Position numbers and translations under genes: made by a program
Shown: piece after piece, positions 45,374-56,737 of the stretch
How positions within the stretch are numbered: position 1 is the first letter of the stretch
How the letters are laid out: each line of letters starts with the position of its first letter
Assembly: GCF_029626025.1 (NCBI RefSeq)
Contig: NZ_JARUBF010000001.1
Coordinates: 434,001 to 498,000, forward strand
DNA: 64,000 bases
Origin: Solwaraspora sp. WMMD406
GTDB taxonomy: Bacteria; Actinomycetota; Actinomycetes; Mycobacteriales; Micromonosporaceae
Direction of reading: 5' to 3'
Notes under the pieces: model-generated
The model's input: only the letters and a program-made list of their open reading frames with translations
Told to the model about the DNA's origin: nothing
Database searches by the model: none

Positions 45374-47991
45374 CCGCGCTGGAGATTCCGGAACTCGCGT
45401 TGGTGGCCCTGGTCGGCCTCTCCGGATCGGGCAAGTCGACCTTTGCCCGCCGGCACTTCGCGCCGACCCAGGTGCTCTCCTCCGACGCCTTCCGGGCCAT
45501 GGTCGCCGACGACGAGAACGACCAGTCGGCGTCCACCGACGCCTTCGACGCCCTGCACTACGTCGCCGGCAAACGGCTGCGCGCGGGCCGACTCACCGTG
45601 GTTGACGCCACCAACCTGCAGCAGCACGCCCGCGCGGGGCTGGTCCGGCTGGCCCGCGAGCACGACGTGTTGCCGGTCGCGGTGGTGCTCGACGTACCGG
45701 AGGAGATCTGCTGGGACCGGACCCGGGTCCGCCCGGAGCGTCGGTTCGGCCGGCACGTGCTGGCCCGGATGCAGCGTGATCTGCGCCGATCGGTCGGTCA
45801 GCTGGCTCGGGAGGGGTTCCGCAAGGTGCACGTGCTGCGGGGCACCGAGGAGATCGACGCGGCGGAGGTCGTGTTGAGCCGGCTGTTCAACGACCGCCGG
45901 GAGCTGACCGGGCCGTTCGACATCATCGGCGACGTGCACGGTTGCCGGGCCGAGCTGGAGCACCTGCTCACCGAGCTCGGCTGGACGCTCGACCGTGACG
46001 GAGCGGGCCGCCCGGTCGGCGCGCGGCACCCGCAGGCCCGTACCGCCGTTTTCGTCGGTGACCTGGTCGACCGGGGTCCGGACTCGCCCGGTGTGCTGCG
46101 CCTGGTGATGGGGATGGTCCGGGCCGGCAACGCGCTGTGTGTGCCGGGCAACCACGAGCAGAAGCTGCTCCGCAAGCTGCGGGGCCGTAAGGTGACCGTC
46201 TCGCACGGGTTGGCCGAAACCCTGGAACAGCTGGCCGCCGAGCCGGCCGGGTTCAGCGACGAGGTGGCCGAATTCATCGACGGGCTGGTCAGCCACTACC
46301 GGCTCGACGGGGGCGCGCTGGTGGTGGCGCACGCCGGGCTCAAGGCCGAATACCAGGGGCGGGCGTCCGGCCGGGTGCGCAGCTTCGCGTTGTACGGGGA
46401 GACCACCGGCGAGACCGACGAGTACGGCTTCCCGGTGCGGTATCCGTGGGCCCGTGACTACCGGGGCTCGGCCACGGTCGTCTACGGCCACACACCCACC
46501 CCGAGTCCGGAGTGGATCAACGACACCATCTGCATCGACACCGGATGTGTCTTTGGTGGCCGGCTGACCGCGCTGCGCTATCCGAGCCGGGAGCTGGTGT
46601 CGGTGCCGGCGGCCCGGGAGTACTACCCGCCGGGCCGGCCGCTGACCGCCGAGCCGGTGACACCGGCCGGTGACGCGACCCGGTCGACCGGCGCGGTCCC
46701 GGGCGGTGGCGCGGCGGTGGAGCGCGGCGGAGCGGCGGTGGAGCGCGGTGACGACGTGTTGGATCTCGGCGACGTTGCCGGCCGTCGACACATCGCCTAC
46801 GGCTACGGCGCCACGACGATCGCCCCGGAGAACGCCGCCGCCGCGCTGGAGGTGATGAGCCGCTTCGCCGTCGACCCCCGCTGGCTGGTGTGGCTGCCGC
46901 CGACCATGGCCCCCTGCTCGACGTCCACCATGGACGGGTTTCTGGAGCACCCGACCCAGGCGTTCGCCGACTACCGTGGCGTCGGCGTCGATCAGGTGAT
47001 CTGCCAGGAGAAACACATGGGATCCCGAGCGGTGGTGCTGGTCTGCCGCGATCCGGCCGGGGCGGCCCGTTTCGGTCCGGGTGGCGGGGTGATCCATACC
47101 CGTACCGGACGGCCGTTCTTCGCCTCCGGCGCGCAGACCGAGTCGCTGCTCGCCCGGATCCGGGCGGCGGCGACCACGGCTGGACTGTGGGACCTGCTGG
47201 CCACCGATGCCGGCCCGGCCAGCTGGCTGCTGCTCGACTGCGAGCTGCTGCCCTGGTCGGCCAAGGCGCTCGGGTTGATCCGTGAGCAGTACGCCAGCGT
47301 CGCGGCGGCCGGGGGTGCGGCGCTGCCGGCCGCGCTGCGGGTGCTCGACGCGGCCGCCGAACGTGGGCTACCGGTCGAGCCGCTGCGGGACCGGTTCGCC
47401 GGTCGCGCCGACGACCTGTCGCGGTACGCGGCGGCCTACCGCCGGTACGCCGGCGACGGGCAGCCGGTGACGCTGGCACCGTTCACGGTCCTGGCCAGCG
47501 ACCAGCGCAGCCACGCCGACCGGGACCACGGTTGGCACCTCGATCACGCGGACCGGCTGGTGGCCGCCGACCCGGAGCTGTTCCGCCCGACCCGTCGGCT
47601 GGTGGTCGACCTGACCGACGACACGGCGGTGGCGGCGGGCACCGAATGGTGGCGGGAGCTGACCGCCGCCGGCGGGGAGGGGATGGTGGTCAAGCCGTAC
47701 GGCGGGCTCGCCGCCACAAGCGACGCTGGCCGGTTGCTGCAACCCGGTGTGAAGTGCCGGGGCCCGGAGTATCTGCGGATCATCTACGGACCGGAGTACA
47801 CCCGACCGGATCAGCTCGCCGGGCTGCGCCGACGGTCGTTGGGACGCAAGCGGTCGCTGGCGCTGCGCGAGCACGGCCTCGGCTTGGCGGCGTTGGACCT
47901 GCTGGCGGCCGACGCTCCGCTGTGGCGGCGGCACGAGCTGGTGTTCGCGATCCTCGCCTGTGAGTCCGAGCCGGTCGACCCCCGGCTGTGA
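45370..47991 (+). CDS. pnkp: Polynucleotide kinase-phosphatase-ligase Pnkp
   Basis: The 873-residue protein has three domains. Kinase: LVGLSGSGKSTFARRHF (Walker A, about residues 13-30). Phosphatase (metallo-type): FDIIGDVHGCRAELEHLL, FVGDLVDRGPDSPGVLRL and CVPGNHEQK. Ligase/adenylyltransferase: VICQEKHMGSRAVVLVC, with the nucleotidyl Lys in the EKHMGSR motif, and GMVVKPYGG near the end. It heals the ends of cleaved tRNA and, activated by Hen1, seals them. The last residues and stop lie in a 28-bp tandem repeat, so the exact C-terminus may vary between strains. Confidence 0.95.
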   Translation: MTALEIPELALVALVGLSGSGKSTFARRHFAPTQVLSSDAFRAMVADDENDQSASTDAFDALHYVAGKRLRAGRLTVVDATNLQQHARAGLVRLAREHDVLPVAVVLDVPEEICWDRTRVRPERRFGRHVLARMQRDLRRSVGQLAREGFRKVHVLRGTEEIDAAEVVLSRLFNDRRELTGPFDIIGDVHGCRAELEHLLTELGWTLDRDGAGRPVGARHPQARTAVFVGDLVDRGPDSPGVLRLVMGMVRAGNALCVPGNHEQKLLRKLRGRKVTVSHGLAETLEQLAAEPAGFSDEVAEFIDGLVSHYRLDGGALVVAHAGLKAEYQGRASGRVRSFALYGETTGETDEYGFPVRYPWARDYRGSATVVYGHTPTPSPEWINDTICIDTGCVFGGRLTALRYPSRELVSVPAAREYYPPGRPLTAEPVTPAGDATRSTGAVPGGGAAVERGGAAVERGDDVLDLGDVAGRRHIAYGYGATTIAPENAAAALEVMSRFAVDPRWLVWLPPTMAPCSTSTMDGFLEHPTQAFADYRGVGVDQVICQEKHMGSRAVVLVCRDPAGAARFGPGGGVIHTRTGRPFFASGAQTESLLARIRAAATTAGLWDLLATDAGPASWLLLDCELLPWSAKALGLIREQYASVAAAGGAALPAALRVLDAAAERGLPVEPLRDRFAGRADDLSRYAAAYRRYAGDGQPVTLAPFTVLASDQRSHADRDHGWHLDHADRLVAADPELFRPTRRLVVDLTDDTAVAAGTEWWRELTAAGGEGMVVKPYGGLAATSDAGRLLQPGVKCRGPEYLRIIYGPEYTRPDQLAGLRRRSLGRKRSLALREHGLGLAALDLLAADAPLWRRHELVFAILACESEPVDPRL

Positions 47992-48058
47992 GTCCGAGCC
48001 GGTCGACCCCCGGCTGTGAGTCCGGGCCGGTCGACCCCCGGCTGTGAGTCGACCCCCG
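47961..48058. repeat. 28-bp tandem repeat across the end of pnkp
   Basis: Three full copies of a unit starting TGAGTCCGAGCCGGTCGACC (47961, 47989, 48017) and a partial fourth at 48045. Since 28 is not divisible by three, the second copy supplies the pnkp stop codon (47989-47991). The array fills the gap to the DUF368 gene. Confidence 0.9.
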
Positions 48059-48090
48059 AGTGTCTGCGGTGAGCCGGTAAGGTTGCGCGA

Positions 48091-49038
48091 ATGTCGGTGC
48101 GCGAACGTGTCGCCCATGTCTTCCGAGGTGCGGCGATCGGGGTGGCGGAAGCCGTCCCAGGTGTCAGTGGCGGGACGATCGCCCTGGTCACCGGGGTCTA
48201 CGAACGACTCATCGCCTCCGCCGGCCATCTGATCAGCGCCGTCCGCGCGGCGGTCAGCGACGTTCCGCGCGGGCAGGGCTGGGGCCGCAGCCGCGAGCAG
48301 TTCCGCCAGGTGCACTGGGAAGTGATCATCCCGTTGGCGCTGGGCATGCTGCCGGGTCTGCTGCTCGCCGCCCGGCTGCTGGAGCCGATGCTGCACGACT
48401 ACCCGGAGCAGACCCGGGGGCTCTTCTTCGGGCTGGTGCTGGCCTCGGTGCTGGTGCCGATCTCGATGATCGGCAAGCCGTGGCGGGGTCGGGAGGTGTT
48501 CGCCGTGGTCGCCGCCGCCGTGGCGGCGTTCGTGCTGACCGGGCTGCCGGCCGCCTCGATCGACCCGAGTCCGCCGGTGGTGTTGATCGCCGCCGCCGTG
48601 GCGGTCTGCGCGCTGGTGCTGCCCGGGGTCTCCGGTTCGTTCCTGCTGCTGACCGTCGGGCTCTACGAGCCGACCATCGAGGCGGTCAACGACCGGGACT
48701 TCGGCTACCTGGCGATCTTCGCGGCCGGCATGATCATCGGTTTGACCCTGTTCGTGAAGCTGCTGCAGTGGCTGCTGGAGCACCGCCGTCGGGTCACCCT
48801 CGCGGTGATGACCGGGGTCATCGTCGGCAGTCTGCGGGCGTTGTGGCCGTGGCAGACCGAGGATCGTGGACTGCTCGCGCCGGGTGACGGCGCGCTCTGG
48901 GTGGTGCTGTTCTTCCTGTTGGGCGTCGCGATCGTCACCGCGATGGTGATCGCCGAGCAGCGTCGGCTTCGGCGGGCAGCGGTCGACGTCACCCTCGAAG
49001 AGTCCGACGACGAGGTACGCAGCCAGCCGCACCACTGA
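48091..49038 (+). CDS. DUF368 membrane protein (polyprenyl-phosphate translocase family)
   Basis: The 315-residue protein begins MSVRERVAHVFRGAAIGVAE and has two related motifs, AVPGVSGGTIALVTGVYERL and VLPGVSGSFLLLTVGLYEPT, in an internally duplicated membrane fold with about eight to nine segments. DUF368 members such as PopT recycle undecaprenyl phosphate across the membrane for wall synthesis. ATG at 48091. It is convergent with the aldolase gene, 8 nt apart. Confidence 0.9.
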   Translation: MSVRERVAHVFRGAAIGVAEAVPGVSGGTIALVTGVYERLIASAGHLISAVRAAVSDVPRGQGWGRSREQFRQVHWEVIIPLALGMLPGLLLAARLLEPMLHDYPEQTRGLFFGLVLASVLVPISMIGKPWRGREVFAVVAAAVAAFVLTGLPAASIDPSPPVVLIAAAVAVCALVLPGVSGSFLLLTVGLYEPTIEAVNDRDFGYLAIFAAGMIIGLTLFVKLLQWLLEHRRRVTLAVMTGVIVGSLRALWPWQTEDRGLLAPGDGALWVVLFFLLGVAIVTAMVIAEQRRLRRAAVDVTLEESDDEVRSQPHH

Positions 49039-49046
49039 CCTAAGCC

Positions 49047-49733
49047 TCAGATCGCGGACCGCTCCGGGTCGGACAGTTGGTCGACGAAGTGGGCCGGCAG
49101 GTCGGTCAACGCGTCGAGCCGACCGACGGCGAGCGCCCGATAGGTGAGCCGGGCCGCCTCTTCCAGGTTGACCGCGCGTTTGTGCGCCAGCTCGACGGTG
49201 CCACCCAGCACGCAACAACCGTGCCGGGACAAAATCAGGCAGTTGGTGCCGTCGGCGGCGGCGTCGGCGGCACTGGTGGCCACCTCGGCACCACCCGGCG
49301 GCGCGAACGGCACGGTGGCCACTCGGCGCAGGTAGAAGATGTGGTCGGTGGTGACCAGCCGGATCGGTACGCCGAGCGCGTCCAGCAGCAGCATGCTCTG
49401 CGGATGCAGGTGGACGATGGCGTGCACGTCCGGCCGAGCCCGGTAGATCGCCAGATGCAGCGGAAGTTCACTGGTCGGGCGGACCGGAGGTCGGCCACCT
49501 GGCACCGGACAGTCGTCATCGACCACGGGGCAACCGTCATCGACGCGAGTCCGGACGAACGATGCCCGGTCGAGCCGGTCCAGCCAGGTGCCGGAAGCGG
49601 TCACCCAGCATTCATCGCCGCCGGGCACGCGTGCCGACAGGTTGCCTCCGGAACCCACGACGAGACCGGCCCGCACCACGTCGTGGCCGACGTAGGCGAG
49701 CTGGTCACGCAGGTCGCCAGCGACATACGTCAC
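49047..49733 (-). CDS. Class II aldolase/adducin-family protein
   Basis: From GTG at 49733 (MTYVAGDLRDQLAYVGHDVV), with GCGGAGG upstream, the 228-residue product has the L-fuculose-phosphate-aldolase fold: LVVGSGGNLSARVPGGDECW, TSELPLHLAIYRARPDVHAI (Glu), VHLHPQSMLLLDAL (zinc His pair) and LSRHGCCVLGGTVELAHKRA. It probably cleaves or epimerises a sugar phosphate; substrate not predictable. An upstream in-frame extension to 49808 is less likely. Confidence 0.85.
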   Translation of the reverse strand: MTYVAGDLRDQLAYVGHDVVRAGLVVGSGGNLSARVPGGDECWVTASGTWLDRLDRASFVRTRVDDGCPVVDDDCPVPGGRPPVRPTSELPLHLAIYRARPDVHAIVHLHPQSMLLLDALGVPIRLVTTDHIFYLRRVATVPFAPPGGAEVATSAADAAADGTNCLILSRHGCCVLGGTVELAHKRAVNLEEAARLTYRALAVGRLDALTDLPAHFVDQLSDPERSAI

Positions 49734-49765
49734 GCAGCGCCTCCGCGCCCCTCCATGGCCTTGGG

Positions 49766-49813
49766 GCACCTTGCCTGGACGTCCCGCCTCCGCGATCGCA
49801 CCAGGCAAGGTGC
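49766..49813 (-). terminator. Terminator after the ArsR regulator
   Basis: Perfect 13-bp arms GCACCTTGCCTGG (49766-49778) and CCAGGCAAGGTGC (49801-49813), eight bases after the arsR stop and ahead of the aldolase gene. Confidence 0.7.
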
Positions 49814-49820
49814 CGTCAGG

Positions 49821-50216
49821 TCAGCGAGCCTTCTTGGTGGCGCGCTTACGCGGCGGGGTGAGCAGATCCGCGATCGTGGCGATCGCGGACGGCACCAGCC
49901 GGTAGTAAGCCCACACTCCGCGCTTCTCCCGCTCCAGCAAGCCGGCCTCGGTGAGGATACGCAGGTGGTGGCTCACGGTCGGCTGGGACAGCCCGAGCGG
50001 AGCAGTCAGGTCGCAGACGCAGGCTTCGCCTTCCGGAGCCGACTGGATCAGGCTGAGCAGCCTGAGTCGGGCCGGGTCGGCGAGAGCCTTGAGGACTCCT
50101 GCGAGTCGCTCCGCGTCCGCGCGTTCGATCGGCTCGCCGGCAAGCGGCGAGATTTGAGGCATGGTCATTTCAGCCAACGCAGTTCCCACGAAACCCATCC
50201 TTCCACCAAACAGCAT
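49821..50216 (-). CDS. ArsR-family metal-type transcriptional repressor
   Basis: Up to 131 residues. The core is RLAGVLKALADPARLRLLSL, GEACVCDLTAPLGLSQPTVS and HHLRILTEAGLLEREKRGVW, a winged helix-turn-helix with the CVC pair in the ELCVCDL position that binds arsenite or similar thiophilic metals in ArsR. The start is unsure: ATG at 50216, 50198 or 50168 (MTMPQIS) are all in frame without a strong ribosome site. No arsenic pump gene is adjacent in the window. Confidence 0.85.
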   Translation of the reverse strand: MLFGGRMGFVGTALAEMTMPQISPLAGEPIERADAERLAGVLKALADPARLRLLSLIQSAPEGEACVCDLTAPLGLSQPTVSHHLRILTEAGLLEREKRGVWAYYRLVPSAIATIADLLTPPRKRATKKAR

Positions 50217-50256
50217 CGATCCGCCTGCATATCAGCAGATCCGAATCGGCAAACTT

Positions 50257-50796
50257 TTAGGCCAGAAGGCCGAGGTCAGCCAACGTATAGGCGGCACGGT
50301 AGGACAGTCCGGCTGCCCGAACCGCGTCTCCTGCCCCCCGATCGACGATCACCGCCACCCCAACCACCTCAGCCCCAGCCTCTTGTAGCGCCTCGACTGC
50401 AGTCAGTACACTGCCTCCGGTCGTCGAGGTGTCCTCCACCGCGAGCACGCGGCGACCCACCACGTCCGGCCCTTCGATCCGTCGCTGGAGTCCATGCGTC
50501 TTCTCGGCCTTACGCACCACGAAGGCATCCAGTTGCCGCTGCCGCGCCGCAGCCGCGTGCAACATGGACATGCCCACGGGGTCCGCTCCCAACGTCAGGC
50601 CGCCGACCGCGTCGAACTCCCAGTCCGCGGTGAGGTCGAGCAGCACCCGTCCCACCAGCGGTGCGGCGGCGTGATGCAGGGTCACCCGCCGCAGGTCGAC
50701 GTACCAATCAGCTTCGCGACCTGACGACAACACCACCCGGCCGTGGACCACGGCCAGGTCGGTGATGAATTTACGCAGGTCGTCGTGGTCCCCCAT
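50257..50796 (-). CDS. pyrE: Orotate phosphoribosyltransferase
   Basis: The 179-residue enzyme starts at ATG 50796 (MGDHDDLRKFITDLAVVHGR). It has FVVRKAEKTHGLQRRIEG (catalytic Lys loop) and the PRPP-binding VLAVEDTSTTGGSVLTAVEA. It adds ribose phosphate to orotate to form OMP in pyrimidine synthesis. Complete and typical in length. Monocistronic as far as visible. Confidence 0.96.
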   Translation of the reverse strand: MGDHDDLRKFITDLAVVHGRVVLSSGREADWYVDLRRVTLHHAAAPLVGRVLLDLTADWEFDAVGGLTLGADPVGMSMLHAAAARQRQLDAFVVRKAEKTHGLQRRIEGPDVVGRRVLAVEDTSTTGGSVLTAVEALQEAGAEVVGVAVIVDRGAGDAVRAAGLSYRAAYTLADLGLLA

Positions 50797-50942
50797 GGCG
50801 CAAAGCGTACTGCGCGACGTCGAGTCTCCCACTGCCGGCCCGGCAAGTCGCCGATACCGGACCCACCGCCGCTACCTGCGCAAACACCGCGAAAGACCTG
50901 GTGACGGTACGGGCCCGTCAGCCATCGGAGACGCTGATAGGC

Positions 50943-51746
50943 TCACCGGCTCGCTCGTGACCGAGAGCCACCGGCGACCCGGCGCACCAGCCCCCGAGGC
51001 GCGTGTCGCAACGCCCCCGCCAGCACCTTGTAGCGCCAGTCCGGGACGCTGACCGCCTTGCCCCGGGCCAGATCCCGCAGGGCCTCGCGGACCACGTCCT
51101 CCGCCCGCAGCCACAGCCACGACGGGCTGCCCGAGGTGCTGATGCCGGCCCGCTGATGGAACTCGGTATGGACGTAGCCCGGGCACAGCGCCATCACCCG
51201 TACGCCGTGCCGGCGGGTGGACAGGTCGATCGACTCGCTGAAGTTGGTCACCCACGCCTTGCTCGCCGAATAGGTCGATCCGGCGGCAACCGGGCCGTAT
51301 CCAGCGACCGAAGAGACGTTAATCACACGTCCCCGCCGGCGTTGGGTCATGCCGGGCAGGACCGCGTGGGTCAACCGCAGAACCGCCTCCACGTTGAGCC
51401 GCAGCAGACCCAGCTCGGCTGCCTCGGTGGTCCGCAGAAAGGACCGATCGAGGCCGATCCCCGCGTTGTTGACCAGCAGGTCTACCTCCCGGCCGGCCTC
51501 GTCGACGCGCAACCGCCCGGCGACCTCGGCACAGCCGTCCTCGGTGGCCAGATCGGCGGCGAACACCTCGACCCGTACGCCGTGGGTCTCGGTCAGCTCG
51601 TCGGCCAGGCCGGTCAACCGCTGCCGGTCGCGGGAGACCAGGACCAGGTCGTAGCGGTCGGCGGCCAGCCGGCGGGCGAACGCCGCGCCGAGACCGGCGG
51701 TCGCCCCGGTGATCAGCGCGGTACCGGGCGTGGACGGTGCCGTCAT
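50943..51746 (-). CDS. Short-chain dehydrogenase/reductase
   Basis: The 267-residue protein (ATG at 51746) has the classical SDR parts: ALITGATAGLGAAFARRLAA (TGxxxGxG cofactor site), DLLVNNAGIGLDRSF (NNAG), VINVSSVAGYG (catalytic Ser) and STYSASKAWVTNFSESI (YxxxK). The C-terminus (WRYKVLAGALRHAPRGLVRR) is basic and hydrophobic and may touch the membrane, as in other DltE-like SDRs. NADP-dependent reduction of an unknown carbonyl compound is expected. Confidence 0.92.
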   Translation of the reverse strand: MTAPSTPGTALITGATAGLGAAFARRLAADRYDLVLVSRDRQRLTGLADELTETHGVRVEVFAADLATEDGCAEVAGRLRVDEAGREVDLLVNNAGIGLDRSFLRTTEAAELGLLRLNVEAVLRLTHAVLPGMTQRRRGRVINVSSVAGYGPVAAGSTYSASKAWVTNFSESIDLSTRRHGVRVMALCPGYVHTEFHQRAGISTSGSPSWLWLRAEDVVREALRDLARGKAVSVPDWRYKVLAGALRHAPRGLVRRVAGGSRSRASR

Positions 51747-51770
51747 GGGGCGCGGACCTCCAGAGATACG

Positions 51771-51808
51771 GACGGGCGGGGCGGCCTCGTGAGGTCGCCC
51801 CGCCCGTC
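51771..51808 (-). terminator. Terminator of the membrane-protein gene
   Basis: An 18-bp stem with one mismatch, GACGGGCGGGGCGGCCTC (51771-51788) and GAGGTCGCCCCGCCCGTC (51791-51808), 38 nt after the stop at 51846 and ahead of the SDR gene. Confidence 0.8.
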
Positions 51809-51845
51809 AGGGTAGGTCGTCGGTGTGCCGCAGCCGCGTCGCAGG

Positions 51846-52625
51846 TCAGACCGAGGGCGGCGGAGGCGTACCGGGGCCGGGCTTGTCCCGATCGTCGGTA
51901 CCGCTCCCGCCACTCGGCGGCGGGGCCCACGGGTCCGCTCCCGGCTGGGTGCCCGGACCGGTTGCCGGCGGAGTGCCCGGGGCGGCCGGGTAGCTGCCGC
52001 CCGGAACCGGTGGGTAGCCCGGGTAGCCGCTGCCCGGGACCGGCGGCTCCCACGCCACGGCCGGCTTGCGGAAGAACTCGTTCGACGGCGGCAGGGCCAG
52101 CAGGATCAGCGCGGCCAGCAACGCCAGCAGGGCCACGACACTGATCAGGTTGTTCAGCGGCTCGTACCAGCCGGGCAACGCGGCCTGCACGTCCCGCTCG
52201 ACCTGCTCCAGGTCGGGCCCGTCCGGGCTGGTGGTCGTAGTGGTCGGCAACGCGTTGCCGGCGGCGCCGAGCGCCAGCCCGCCGCCGGAGCAGCAAAGGT
52301 AGATCCCGCCGAGCACCCAGGTGACGATCCGGGCCGGGTTCTTGCCCCGGTTGTTGAGCACGGCCAGCACCACCAGCCCTGCCGCGACGACCAGCCCGAA
52401 GATCGCGGTGACGATCAGGATGATCGTGACGATGGCGCCAGTGCCCTCCATGTCGGTGCCATCGAGCGCGTCGTCGTAGGCCTCGCGCATCGGCCCCATC
52501 ACAGCCAGGGCCATGATCAGGCTGACGATCTGCAGCGCGGCGATCAGGTAGAGCAGATAACTCGAAATGGTGACGGTGCTCGGCCGCGCCCTGACACCGG
52601 GCGCGGCCGGATTCGGATCCGACAC
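51846..52625 (-). CDS. Four-helix membrane protein with proline-rich tail
   Basis: The 259-residue protein begins MSDPNPAAPGVRARPSTVTI, then has about four membrane segments (SSYLLYLIAALQIVSLIMAL, IVTIILIVTAIFGLVVAAGL, VTWVLGGIYLCCSGGGLALG, LISVVALLALLAALILLALP). The C-terminal 70 residues are Pro/Gly-rich (PGSGYPGYPPVPGGSYPAAP) and likely cytoplasmic and disordered. Similar proteins are frequent in actinobacteria without known function. Confidence 0.8.
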   Translation of the reverse strand: MSDPNPAAPGVRARPSTVTISSYLLYLIAALQIVSLIMALAVMGPMREAYDDALDGTDMEGTGAIVTIILIVTAIFGLVVAAGLVVLAVLNNRGKNPARIVTWVLGGIYLCCSGGGLALGAAGNALPTTTTTSPDGPDLEQVERDVQAALPGWYEPLNNLISVVALLALLAALILLALPPSNEFFRKPAVAWEPPVPGSGYPGYPPVPGGSYPAAPGTPPATGPGTQPGADPWAPPPSGGSGTDDRDKPGPGTPPPPSV

Positions 52626-52759
52626 GGCTCTCCTTCCTGAAGCTTCGGAGGATCACCGTAGCGGTACCCCACCAGTTACTCGACACAAACGATGCCGCGT
52701 CGACCTCAGGTTTTGCCGCTGAAACCGGCCGCACCGACCGGTCGTGGCATCGACGACGG

Positions 52760-55351
<2,592 letters not shown>

Positions 55352-55400
55352 GAGCTCCCCTGTCCGGCGGGTTGGTCCACTCCTTCAGGACACCCGCAGA

Positions 55401-55421
55401 CTTGAGTCTATTCCACTCAAC
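55401..55421. promoter_or_regulatory. HAIR element, HspR operator for clpB
   Basis: CTTGAGT, seven bases, ACTCAAC: this matches the CTTGAGT-N7-ACTCAAG HspR box at 13 of 14 positions and the exact spacing. It lies 50-70 bp upstream of the clpB start. Confidence 0.85.
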
Positions 55422-55451
55422 TCCAATCGACGAGTCCCCCGCCCGAACCCG

Positions 55452-56636
55452 TCAGGACGGCTGCCAGGACACCTCCACCCAGCCATCACGGGTCGGCTGC
55501 TCCGGACTCAGCAACACCGCGCCATCGGCGCGTGCCGCCTGCACCGTCCCGTCCCAGGACCGGGTCAGGTAGGCATCCCGCACCGGCCAGTCGACCGGCT
55601 CGTACCGACCGTTTTTGATCACCCCGGTGCCGCCGGGTGTGGTGGCCAGCAGCCGACCGCCGTCGATCGGCAACACCGAGATCACGTCCGCCGGCAGATC
55701 GGCGACGGTGACCAGTTCCAGCTGTACACCGTTGACCCGCCACAGCACCGGCGGTTCGCCCGGCACCCGCTCACCGATCAACCACCGCTCGCCCGATGGC
55801 GCGGTCCGCACGACGTACCGACGGATCCGCTCCGGCTCGGCGATGGTGATCACCGAGGTCTGCCACTGCCAGCCACTCACCTGGCTCTCGACCGACCCGT
55901 CCGGTGCCAACCGCACCGCCACCCCCACCGCGCCGAACGCGACGTGCAGCCGACCCTCGTGCATCCCGGCGGCGGTCACCTTGTCACCGATGTGCCCGAC
56001 GGTCTGCACCACCGGGATCGGCGGCTGCGGCGCCAACGGGACCATTCCCTGCTCGGTCACCTCGACGACCCGCGCCACGGGATCGGTCTGGCAGCACACC
56101 TGGTACGGCCCGTCCACACTGGCGAACTCCGGCGGCATCGACCCCTCCGGGCCGGTGGTCGACCGGGTGAAGCTCACGCCACCGTCGAGCGACCGGTACC
56201 AAGCGGCGTCGGTGGACAGCACCAGGCTGCCGTAGCCGGCCTGCATCGACGGCGACCCCTCGCCCGGCGCCGGAAGTTCCCGCTGCTCCCAGGACTCGCC
56301 GGCGTCGAAGGTGACGAAGAGCAGCGGTGGGCAGGGGACCGGATCGCCCGCGTCCAGCGACCGGGTGCAGCCGGGGAACAGCGCGTACCCCAGCCGGGCG
56401 TTGTCGAACTCGATGAGCGGCGGGTCGTAGTAGGCCGGCGCCGGCACCCGCATCGGTCGCACCTCGACGGCAATCGGCACCTCGATCGGCGCCACCTCGG
56501 TCGGGGGCGACGGACGCTCCGGTGGGGGCCGGCGGATGTCGCCGATCGAGCAGCCGGTGGTCAGCACCGCCACCACGGCTACCGCCGCGACGAGCAGCCC
56601 GGCCAGTTCGGTCCGTCCCCGCATCCGTCCCCGCAT
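55452..56636 (-). CDS. Secreted lipoprotein with beta-propeller-like repeats
   Basis: From ATG at 56636 (MRGRMRGRTELAGLLVAAVA), 394 residues; ATG at 56624 is an alternative. The signal sequence ends in VLTTGC, a lipobox, so Cys is lipidated and the protein is anchored outside the membrane. The rest has spaced aromatic/Gly blocks (VTFDAGESWEQRELPAPGEG, WYRSLDGGVSFTRSTTGPEG) that recall sialidase/BNR-type propeller blades with SxDxGxxW motifs. No catalytic residues are evident. Divergent from the antiporter genes. Function unknown. Confidence 0.75.
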   Translation of the reverse strand: MRGRMRGRTELAGLLVAAVAVVAVLTTGCSIGDIRRPPPERPSPPTEVAPIEVPIAVEVRPMRVPAPAYYDPPLIEFDNARLGYALFPGCTRSLDAGDPVPCPPLLFVTFDAGESWEQRELPAPGEGSPSMQAGYGSLVLSTDAAWYRSLDGGVSFTRSTTGPEGSMPPEFASVDGPYQVCCQTDPVARVVEVTEQGMVPLAPQPPIPVVQTVGHIGDKVTAAGMHEGRLHVAFGAVGVAVRLAPDGSVESQVSGWQWQTSVITIAEPERIRRYVVRTAPSGERWLIGERVPGEPPVLWRVNGVQLELVTVADLPADVISVLPIDGGRLLATTPGGTGVIKNGRYEPVDWPVRDAYLTRSWDGTVQAARADGAVLLSPEQPTRDGWVEVSWQPS

Positions 56637-56737
56637 CCGTCCCCCGCCTTCCACCGCCCTGGGCCGTCCCCTCGGGTGGGACCCGGCGATTCCATCCAGT
56701 GCACCAGACGACGCCACCCGATGCTTACCGGCGTACC

